In this document: piece by piece, positions 17,740-24,044 of the stretch
Layout: every line of letters begins with the position of its first letter
How positions within the stretch are numbered: the stretch's first letter is position 1
From: Micromonospora sp. HNM0581
GTDB lineage: Bacteria; Actinomycetota; Actinomycetes; Mycobacteriales; Micromonosporaceae
Length of the DNA stretch: 64,000 nt
Reading direction: 5' to 3'
Assembly (NCBI RefSeq): GCF_012726175.1
Contig: NZ_JAASAD010000011.1
Coordinates: forward strand, 1-64,000
The notes under the pieces: model-generated
The model's database searches: none
The model's input: only the letters and a program-made list of their open reading frames with translations
What the model was told of the DNA's origin: nothing
Position numbers and translations under genes: made by a program

Positions 17740-17979
17740 TCACCGGGCCGCGCCGTCGGCGCCGCCGTCCTGGTGACCAGGGGTCGCTCCACCGTCGGCC
17801 GGCCCCTCGGCGCCACCGTCGGCGCCACCGTCCTGCTGGCCCGGCGTGGCACCACCGTCGGCCGGCCCCTCGGCGCCACCGTCGGCGCCACCGTCCTGCT
17901 GGCCCGGCGTGGCACCACCGTCGGCCGGCCCCTCCGCCCCGCCGCTGGTGGTCTGCATGTCGTCGTCGTTGAGTGGCAT
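17740..17979 (-). CDS. 79-aa leader-plus-repeat peptide, candidate RiPP precursor
   Basis: The N terminus MPLNDDDMQTTSGG resembles a double-glycine leader (acidic and hydrophobic, ending in GG at 13-14). It is followed by three tandem 21-residue repeats, each starting GGAEGPADGG, continuing ATPG and ending QQDGGAD (HQDGGAD in the third), then GAAR. There are no Cys, aromatic or Lys residues; side chains open to modification are Asp, Gln, Glu, Pro and Thr. GGGAG about 5 nt before the ATG supports translation. The JmjC oxygenase starts 9 nt downstream. A structural or acidic surface protein is an alternative reading, and no homologue is recalled. Confidence 0.75.
   Translation of the reverse strand: MPLNDDDMQTTSGGAEGPADGGATPGQQDGGADGGAEGPADGGATPGQQDGGADGGAEGPADGGATPGHQDGGADGAAR
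17755..17943 (-). repeat. Three tandem 63-bp coding repeats
   Basis: Three in-frame copies (17881-17943, 17818-17880, 17755-17817). The first two are nearly identical, differing mainly in the last ~12 bases of the unit; the third is more diverged at the DNA level but encodes almost the same residues, so selection acts on the peptide. Confidence 0.85.
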
Positions 17980-18156
17980 TGTGCTCCCTCGGATTGACCC
18001 GCCCCGCCGCCATCGGTCGGGTGCGTCCTGCCGCCGGTGGTACCCCGCTTTCGATCTTCTAACCCCACCTCGCCCCACGGTAACGGTCTGGACTGTCCGG
18101 CATGACCAGTTCACCGCTGCCGGTGCTCCGGCACCTCCGTGGGGGCAGGATGACCA

Positions 18157-18193
18157 CGCCTCGACCCACCCCGGTACAGGGCGGGGCGAGGCG
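18157..18193 (-). terminator. Hairpin after the DUF2267 gene
   Basis: CGCCTCG and CGAGGCG (7 bp), with further partial pairing inside, begin 7 nt past the DUF2267 stop. This separates that gene from the repeat-peptide operon, which probably has its own promoter in 17980-18156; a TTAGAA at about 18060 is a weak -10 candidate. Confidence 0.5.
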
Positions 18194-18200
18194 TACCCGA

Positions 18201-18629
18201 TCAGGGCATGATCCGGGCGAGGTCGTCCGGCATGGTGTCCTTGACGTCCTCCCACTCGCCCTGGGTGATGTGCCGGCGCAGGGTGTCCAGCACCACCTGG
18301 ACCACCCGCTCCGGGCCACCCGCCACGTCGTACGGGAAACCCTGACGCACCTCGTAGAGGAAGTCGTCCCGGTCAAGTTTGATCGGCACGTTCTGCGGCT
18401 GCCAGCCGTCGAAGTAGATGCCCCGCACCACGACCGGCAGTTGAGCGGAGAACTCCACGCTCTCCTGCACCGGCATCCGGTCACGTAGCAGGTGCAGAAC
18501 GGTACGCAACGCGGCGTACGACTGGCTGCGCTGCTCCTTCGGCCACCCGTACGCCTGCTCGATGTCCTTCAGGATCTGCACGGTCTTGTCCATCGAGGAC
18601 TCGATCGCGGACTGGAACTGCTCAGCCAT
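18201..18629 (-). CDS. DUF2267 domain protein
   Basis: A 142-aa protein matching the DUF2267 pattern: an N-terminal helix, then 'WPKEQRSQSYAALRTVLHLLRDRMPVQESVEFSAQLP' (split over residues ~29-66), then 'VVRGIYFDGWQP' and 'FLYEVRQGF'. These are small cytosolic proteins, common in actinobacteria and often duplicated, of unknown function. The ATG at 18629 follows a purine-rich upstream sequence. Terminated by the 18157-18193 hairpin. Confidence 0.85.
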   Translation of the reverse strand: MAEQFQSAIESSMDKTVQILKDIEQAYGWPKEQRSQSYAALRTVLHLLRDRMPVQESVEFSAQLPVVVRGIYFDGWQPQNVPIKLDRDDFLYEVRQGFPYDVAGGPERVVQVVLDTLRRHITQGEWEDVKDTMPDDLARIMP

Positions 18630-18651
18630 CTGTCCACCCCCGTGTGTCGGT

Positions 18652-18816
18652 CTACCACCGTCGGTCGTCGTGACGCCGCGGCGGACCCACCGGCCCGCGT
18701 CGACGCCGGATCGGACCGTCGAGCCCGACGGGTGCGACCCGCCGAGGCTGCTCGGGCGCGCCGACAGTACGCAGGACGGTGCTTCGCCGTCGGCGGATCA
18801 TCACCGGCACGGCCAT
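18652..18816 (-). CDS. Possible 54-aa arginine-rich small protein
   Basis: A short open frame starting MAVPVMIRRRRSTV and ending RRHDDRRW, with about a quarter Arg. GGAGG lies 9 nt before the ATG. It is 22 nt upstream of the DUF2267 gene on the same strand. Nothing else in 18630-18984 (about 355 nt) looks coding, so it is either a real small basic protein or a chance frame in GC-rich leader DNA. No family recognised. Confidence 0.3.
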   Translation of the reverse strand: MAVPVMIRRRRSTVLRTVGAPEQPRRVAPVGLDGPIRRRRGPVGPPRRHDDRRW

Positions 18817-18984
18817 CGCCAGCCACCTCCGTCGGGTCGATCCCGTGCGGACGTCGCCATGGTGCCGCCCGCTTCGGCAATGCTCCGCACGAGCCAGGTG
18901 AGTTGCCCTCACCCGGCCCGGGTGAGCGACCGCCTCGGGGCGGCAGGCAGTGGGACCGGCGGGGCTGCGGCGCGGCCGGACGGG

Positions 18985-19383
18985 TCAGGCCGCCCGACGC
19001 TCGCGCGTCTGCTTGCAGGTGACACAGGCGGTGGCCGACGGGAAGATCTCCAGCCGTTCCACCGGGATCGGTGCGGTGCAGCCCTCGCAGAAGCCGTAGG
19101 TGCCCTCGGCGAGCCGGGCGAGGGCGTGCTCGTACTGAGCGCGTCGATCAAGGATGGTCCGCAGCAGCGACTGTGCGGTGTCCCGCTCGGCCGTCTTGGT
19201 GCCGCTGTCGGCCTGGTCGTCGCCAGCGGTGTCGCCGACCTCGACCAACCGCAGCACCTGGCTCTGCTGCACCGCCTGCTGGTACTCCTCGGTCAGCTCG
19301 TCGTGACGGGCCTGCAGGGAGAGCCGAATCTGATCGATCTCCGCCTGGGGTCGACCCGTGGCGACCGTGTCGTGGACGAGCAT
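18985..19383 (-). CDS. TraR/DksA-type zinc-finger protein
   Basis: A 132-aa protein with a long coiled-coil region (~10-85) and a C-terminal C4 zinc finger: C-x2-C in YGFCEGCTAPI and C-x2-C in ACVTCKQTRE. This is the DksA/TraR layout, whose members bind the RNA polymerase secondary channel and modulate transcription; in actinobacteria, relatives include RbpA-unrelated DksA-like proteins. I chose the ATG at 19383 (MLVHDTVATG) because purine-rich AGGAAAGGCAGG precedes it; an upstream in-frame start would add 18 charged residues. Confidence 0.8.
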   Translation of the reverse strand: MLVHDTVATGRPQAEIDQIRLSLQARHDELTEEYQQAVQQSQVLRLVEVGDTAGDDQADSGTKTAERDTAQSLLRTILDRRAQYEHALARLAEGTYGFCEGCTAPIPVERLEIFPSATACVTCKQTRERRAA

Positions 19384-19506
19384 CGCTGCCTGCCTTTCCT
19401 GGGCCTCATGGTCCGCGCGGGCTTGGTCGGTCCGCACCCGGTCGTACCGCCCGAGCCATCACACCCGGGCGCTGTGAGCCCCGCGTTTACCCTCGTTGTC
19501 GGCGGC

Positions 19507-20148
19507 TCAAACCGGCCCGTCGAGGCATTCCACGAGCGCCGGGCGATGCGGGTCGTCGACCCGGACCAGCACGTCGGCGAAGGTGGCGGGGGCGACCTCG
19601 GCGGCGTACCTGTCGAACGCGGGCAGGGTCCAGGCCAGCTGCGGCTCGGTGCGCCGGTGCAGCGCGGCGGCCGACATCTCCAGGTGTACGACGACGTCGA
19701 AGGTCAGCCCACCACCGAGCAGGAACGCGCCGCTGACCAGCACCACCGCGCCGACCGGCAGGTCCACGTAGGCGGCCCGGCTGGCCCGGTCCGCCCGGGC
19801 GTCCCAGAGTGAGGGCAGCACCCTGCCCGGCCCGGCCGGCCCTGCCGGTTCCAGCACCTCCCGACGTAGACCGGCTTCGTCCGTCCAGCTCTCGTAGTAG
19901 GCGTCCGGGTTGGTCCGGCCCCGTTCCAGACGCAGCGAGGCGGGCCGCAGGAAGTCCTCGGCACGCACGTGCAGCGCCGGGTGTCCGAGGGCACGCAGAG
20001 GATCGACGAGGGCGTCGGCCAGGTGGTCGGGGTGCGCGGCCGGGGCACCGTCCACCGCGACCCGGAGCCGTCTCGACGACGCGGCACCGGCCAACCGTTC
20101 GGCCAGTTCGTGCACGAGCAGTGCAGGTGAGATGGGACGCACACGCAT
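19507..20148 (-). CDS. Uridine-kinase-like protein with degenerate P-loop
   Basis: A 213-aa P-loop-fold protein laid out like actinobacterial uridine kinases: LRVAVDGAPAAHPDHLADAL (~28-47), 'ALHVRAEDFLRPASLRLE', 'DPDAYYESWTDEAGL'-like text and a 'VVLVSGAFLLGGGL' strand. In true kinases the first segment reads G-x4-GK-S/T; here the Gly-Lys-Thr is replaced by His-Pro-Asp, so ATP binding in the usual way is doubtful. The start is ATG 20148 (MRVRPISP). It stands alone with its own gap on both sides. An enzyme that lost catalysis or uses the fold for another task is inferred. Confidence 0.7.
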   Translation of the reverse strand: MRVRPISPALLVHELAERLAGAASSRRLRVAVDGAPAAHPDHLADALVDPLRALGHPALHVRAEDFLRPASLRLERGRTNPDAYYESWTDEAGLRREVLEPAGPAGPGRVLPSLWDARADRASRAAYVDLPVGAVVLVSGAFLLGGGLTFDVVVHLEMSAAALHRRTEPQLAWTLPAFDRYAAEVAPATFADVLVRVDDPHRPALVECLDGPV

Positions 20149-20225
20149 GTCGCCATGGTGCCCGACCCCGGTCGCACGCCCGGAGCGTGTGCCGGCCCTC
20201 GACGGTCGGCCGAGGCTCGGCAGGG

Positions 20226-20837
20226 TCAACCGGCGTGGTCGAGGGTGACCCGGGCGTCGTCGGCCAGCCGGTAGCCGACGCCGTAGACGGTGGTGACCAG
20301 CGGAACGTCCACACCGACCTTGCCGCGGAGTCGCCGCACATGCACATCGACCGTACGCACGCCGGCGTGCTCGTAGCCCCAGACGGCGTTGAGCAGCTGG
20401 AGCCGGGTGAAGACCCGCCGGGGGTTCGCGACCAGGTGCAGCAGCAGGTCGAACTCCAGCCGGGTCAGCGGCAACGGCTCACCGTCGCGCAGCACCGACC
20501 GGGACGACGCCAGGATGTGCAGGGCGGGGATGGCGGGTGCGAGTTGCCGTGCCGGGGCGCGACCCGCCGGCACGGTCTCACCTCGGCGTTCCGGCACGAC
20601 CGGACCGACGGTGGTGATGGTGCCCTCTCCTCGCTCCAGCATCTCCCGTGCCGCGTCGAGCAGTCGACGGGCCGCGGGGGTCAGCGACTCGTCGCACGCC
20701 AGCGGGATGGAGAGGGTGACGGTGAGCACAGGAGCGGCGATGGTGGCGGGACGACGCTGACCGCCGGGAGGTCGACCGGGCACCGGGGGTTGGGACGTAT
20801 GCCATCCGGCGCGCGACGAGGCGGGGCTGACCGACAT
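20226..20837 (-). CDS. Winged-helix regulator with OmpR/PhoB-type DNA-binding domain
   Basis: A 203-aa protein whose C-terminal ~100 residues are a Trans_Reg_C winged helix (LTRLEFDLLLHLVANPRRVFT, then 'LLNAVWGYEHAGVRTVDVHVRRLRGKVG', 'VTTVYGVGYRLADD'). The N-terminal ~100 residues lack a receiver domain (no phospho-Asp motif). It is therefore not a standard response regulator. Known actinobacterial 'winged helix-turn-helix' proteins of this form exist. ATG at 20837 has AAGGAGG only 3 nt upstream; this spacing is short but the site is strong. Confidence 0.85.
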   Translation of the reverse strand: MSVSPASSRAGWHTSQPPVPGRPPGGQRRPATIAAPVLTVTLSIPLACDESLTPAARRLLDAAREMLERGEGTITTVGPVVPERRGETVPAGRAPARQLAPAIPALHILASSRSVLRDGEPLPLTRLEFDLLLHLVANPRRVFTRLQLLNAVWGYEHAGVRTVDVHVRRLRGKVGVDVPLVTTVYGVGYRLADDARVTLDHAG

Positions 20838-21207
20838 GGTCCTCCTTGGCTGGTCCGGGTGTTCCCCACGGCCCCGGGACGCCGCTCTATCGATGCTTCC
20901 CGGCGCCAGTTCGAGGGTCAAGGGGCGACTGCGTTGCATGAATGTGACAATTGACCGACACAACGGAGCCGTCCGCTCGCTCTGCGTACGAGCCAGTTGA
21001 TTACAGCAGAGTCGCCCCGTTGACCTGATACGGGGGTGGTCGACACCGATCGCCGCCTTCGGGTCGAGTTGCCCCTACCTGCCCCGACGTCGACTGTTCG
21101 CGCTCCCACGCTCACGACCGTCACGCGAACGGGACAGCGGTGTGCACGAAGATCGATGGTAGGTCGGTGGGCGCAGGGAGAGCGGTCGAGGCGACTAGCC
21201 TGGACCG
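20838..21207. other. 370-nt divergent intergenic region
   Basis: It separates the winged-helix regulator (-) from the ankyrin protein (+). It holds no convincing open frame. TTGTCA and TTGACC hexamers occur but no matching -10 at 16-18 nt was found, so promoters here are not assigned. Confidence 0.5.
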
Positions 21208-21600
21208 GTGAGCGACGAACTCGACGCCGAAACCCTGGAATTCGCGCACCGAATGTTCGACCTGGCGCGTGACGGCGCGACCACCGAACTCGCCGCATAC
21301 GTCGACGCGGGACTACCGGTCGACCTGACCAACCAGAAGGGTGACAGCCTGCTGATCCTGGCGGCGTACCACGCCCGCCCGGAGACGGTCCGCGCGCTGC
21401 TCGACCGGGGCGCCGACCATTCCCGCGCCAACGACCGGGGGCAGACGGCGCTGGCCGCGGCCGTGTTCCGCAGCAACGCCGAGGCGGTGCGCGCACTGCT
21501 CGACGCGGGCGCCGACCCCGACGGCGGAAGTCCGTCGGCGGTGGCCACCGCCGAGTTCTTCGACCTGCCCGAGATGCTCACCCTCCTACGCTCCGGCTAG
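21208..21600 (+). CDS. Ankyrin-repeat protein
   Basis: A 130-aa soluble protein with about three ankyrin repeats: residues ~20-50 (DGATTELAAYVDAGLPVDL), ~51-84 (KGDSLLILAAYHARPETVRALLDRGAD) and ~85-116 (RGQTALAAAVFRSNAEAVRALLDAGAD). Ankyrin repeats bind proteins; the partner is unknown. The GTG start has no strong ribosome-binding site; the mRNA could be leaderless. It converges on the methyltransferase gene with only 16 nt between stops. Confidence 0.9.
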   Translation: MSDELDAETLEFAHRMFDLARDGATTELAAYVDAGLPVDLTNQKGDSLLILAAYHARPETVRALLDRGADHSRANDRGQTALAAAVFRSNAEAVRALLDAGADPDGGSPSAVATAEFFDLPEMLTLLRSG

Positions 21601-21616
21601 GACTGTCCGGCACCGT

Positions 21617-22519
21617 TCACCGGGCCGCCGGATCCGAACCGGTGACCCCGGCGGCACCGGACACCGCGCCGGCTCGAGCCTCGATGAGGAAACGGCGGGC
21701 ATGGGCGACGAAGCGGCCCTCGACCCGGATCCGATCGTGCAGGCGCCGCAGTGCCTGTCGATGAGCCGCCACGGTGAAGCCAGGCACCGTCCAGGTCACC
21801 TTCCGCAGGAACCAGACCACCGCGCCGATGTCGTGGAAGACCGTCCGCAGCGTCGCCTGACGCAGATCCACCACGGTCAGGCCGGCCGCCCCGGCAGCGG
21901 CCACCGCGTGCTCCGGATGGCGGTGCGCCGGCGGCGGTAGCGGGCCGAGGATCGCCTCGCTGAGCTCGCGCACCGTCCCCGGTCCGATCTGTTGGGACAG
22001 GAACGTACCGCCCGGACGTAGCACCCTCGCCACCTCGGGCCAGTCGGTGCGCACCGGATGTCGGCTCACCACCAGGTCGAAGACCGAGTCACGGAACGGC
22101 AGTGGTCCAGCACCGCCGACCGCCACCACGCTCGCCCCGAGTGCAGACAGGTTCGCCCGCGCCACCGACACGTTAGGCGGCCACGCCTCGGTGGCGACAA
22201 GCAGCGGAGGTGGGTGCGGCACCTCGGCCAGCACCTCACCCCCGCCGGTGTCGATGTCCAGTGCCGCGTCGGCGCCCGCCATCCACGCCGCCACCAGCCG
22301 GGAGTAGCCCCAGGGTGGACGTTCCTCCGTGGCCCGCCCGGCAAGCCAGTCGAACGCCCACCCGTCGACGGGGGCGGCGGCCCCCTCAGCGACCAGACAC
22401 TCGAAATCCGACTCCCGAGACACGGCGACAGCGTGTCCCGAACGGAACCATTCCAGCAATGCGTTATCCGACGTCGTCCCGCTCAGCGCCGAACGCCGGG
22501 GACGTGGCAGAGCCACCAC
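21617..22519 (-). CDS. Class I SAM-dependent methyltransferase
   Basis: A 300-aa protein with a Rossmann methyltransferase domain in ~75-205. The glycine-rich SAM loop is 'ALDIDTGGGEVLAEVP', followed by 'VVAVGGAGPLPFRDSVFDLVVSRHP' and 'VARVLRPGGTFLSQQIGP'. The C-terminal part (EAILGPL..., 'VVWFLRKVTWTVPGF') resembles methyltransferases that act on small molecules. The GTG start is uncertain; no strong ribosome-binding site is seen and an internal start is possible. Substrate unknown. Confidence 0.85.
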   Translation of the reverse strand: MVALPRPRRSALSGTTSDNALLEWFRSGHAVAVSRESDFECLVAEGAAAPVDGWAFDWLAGRATEERPPWGYSRLVAAWMAGADAALDIDTGGGEVLAEVPHPPPLLVATEAWPPNVSVARANLSALGASVVAVGGAGPLPFRDSVFDLVVSRHPVRTDWPEVARVLRPGGTFLSQQIGPGTVRELSEAILGPLPPPAHRHPEHAVAAAGAAGLTVVDLRQATLRTVFHDIGAVVWFLRKVTWTVPGFTVAAHRQALRRLHDRIRVEGRFVAHARRFLIEARAGAVSGAAGVTGSDPAAR

Positions 22520-22537
22520 CCGGGCGCGAGTCGACTA

Positions 22538-23038
22538 CTACGGACCGGGACGTACGACCTCGATTCTGGGGGCGTCGAGACCGCGTACGACCTCCACGCC
22601 TGTCACCTCGGGCCGGATGGCCTCGAACTGGCGCATCAGCCGTGCGCCGAGCTGGACGCCCACCCCACCGACAGCGAGCGCGAGCACCTCGACGGCCAGC
22701 AGCGCCGGGGTCGCACCCCGATTCGTCGCGTCCGCCCGGACCAGGGAGGAGAGCAGAAAGAGTCCGGCCATACCGGCGTTCACGACGTTGAAGTTGATGG
22801 CAGTGTGGCGGGTGTCGTCCGCAGGCACGTCCCACAGGTCGACCAGCCCGGCCACCGTGGCCAGGGCGGCCGTCACCAGCGCGGCCACCGCCGTCCAGTA
22901 ACCGACCTCGCCGAGGAAGACCGGACCACCGACCACGTCGGCGGAGTCGAAGATGACGGCACAGACGAAGAGCCCGTACGGAAAGGTCACTAGCATCGGT
23001 TGGATGGGGTGTCCCTGCACCCGCAGCCGGCTCTGCAT
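22538..23038 (-). CDS. DUF2231 membrane protein
   Basis: A 166-aa integral membrane protein with four hydrophobic segments and the DUF2231 N-terminal pattern GHPIQPMLVTFPYGLF, followed by a conserved 'GLVDLWDVP' after the second segment. Family members are widespread small membrane proteins of unknown role. GGGGGAG lies 5 nt before the ATG. It lies 18 nt upstream of the methyltransferase start on the same strand, so both may share a transcript. Confidence 0.85.
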   Translation of the reverse strand: MQSRLRVQGHPIQPMLVTFPYGLFVCAVIFDSADVVGGPVFLGEVGYWTAVAALVTAALATVAGLVDLWDVPADDTRHTAINFNVVNAGMAGLFLLSSLVRADATNRGATPALLAVEVLALAVGGVGVQLGARLMRQFEAIRPEVTGVEVVRGLDAPRIEVVRPGP

Positions 23039-23116
23039 CTGCTCCCCCTGGATAGGTTCAGTCCATCGGTCCAGGTTGCTACCCGGGGGCCACCCGGGCG
23101 AAACGACACGCCCCGG

Positions 23117-23857
23117 TCAGTTGTCCCGGGGCCGGGAGACCGTGCTGACGAGTCGCTCCGCCACCTCCCGCAGCGAGATGGACAACGACGACGCCGCGCT
23201 GCGCAGCACGTCGAGGGCATCCTCGGCCGGACAGCCGCGCTGGGTCATGACGACTCCGACGGCCTGACCGATCACGCCGTCGTTGAGCACGGCGATGTCC
23301 TGCTGCACCGCCAACACGGCACGCTTCTCCCGTTCGCGTACCGCCGCGAGCAGCAGGCCGGCGTGTTCGGCGAGCAGCATCGCGGTCAACTCGTGCCCAG
23401 GAGTCAACGCGTCGGGTTCGGCGGCGTACAGGTTCACCGCACCGATCACCTGTTCGTCGACGTCGACGGGCGCCGAGATGACCCCGCTCACGCCCAGTTC
23501 CCGGGCTCGGGGCGTCCACTGCGGCCAACGCGGTTCGGCGCCGAGTGCGTGCGCACCGACCATCTCCCGGCGCCGGATCGCCTCCATCGCCGGGGTGTCC
23601 GGCCCGTGCCGCAGGTCGTCCAGGCAATCGAGGCGGGCATCGGAGGCAGCCACGCCAGCCGGCTCACCGGCCCGCAGTGCGGTGAATCCGCACCAGTCGA
23701 CGCCGGCGAGGGCGTCCCTGGTGATCCGGACCAGCACGGACAGCGCCGTGTCGAAATCGTTGACGGCGATCAGTCCGGCGGTCAACTCCCGCAGCAGGGC
23801 GGCCGTCTCCAACACACCGAGCGTCTTCGCAGGCGGGGTGGGCGTCTCCAGGTTCAC
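23117..23857 (-). CDS. GAF-ANTAR domain regulator
   Basis: A 246-aa protein with an N-terminal GAF sensor domain (~30-170; 'FDTALSVLVRITRDALAG' onward) and a C-terminal ANTAR RNA-binding domain (~185-240; VLNDGVIGQAVGVVMTQRGC, then 'EDALDVLRSAASSLSISLREVAERLV'). ANTAR proteins act as antiterminators on paired-hairpin mRNA leaders; GAF-ANTAR proteins of this type are common in actinobacteria. The start is a GTG at 23857. The ligand and RNA targets are unknown. Confidence 0.9.
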   Translation of the reverse strand: MNLETPTPPAKTLGVLETAALLRELTAGLIAVNDFDTALSVLVRITRDALAGVDWCGFTALRAGEPAGVAASDARLDCLDDLRHGPDTPAMEAIRRREMVGAHALGAEPRWPQWTPRARELGVSGVISAPVDVDEQVIGAVNLYAAEPDALTPGHELTAMLLAEHAGLLLAAVREREKRAVLAVQQDIAVLNDGVIGQAVGVVMTQRGCPAEDALDVLRSAASSLSISLREVAERLVSTVSRPRDN

Positions 23858-24044
23858 CGGCCCGCGACCCCCGTACTCCCCGTAAGCGCCCTCACCCGTC
23901 TCCTCCTCGGCTCGGCTCCCACGTCGGAACCGCCCTCGACAACACGATCCGCACCCCTACCCACCCCAACCCCGGTCAAAACTACGCAAACCGGGACCCC
24001 TCTTCGCGTACGGACACGGTCGAAGGGGCACCCGACCGGCTCAG

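Noticed and set aside
17755..17943. 63-bp tandem repeats as a CRISPR or minisatellite
   Set aside because: There are no spacers, the repeats are in frame within a short gene, and the third copy is diverged at DNA but kept at protein level.
17572..17997. + strand reading of the same repeats (LLARRGTTVGRPL-type)
   Set aside because: No ribosome-binding site fits, and the - strand frame has a good one plus a downstream oxygenase start at 9 nt.
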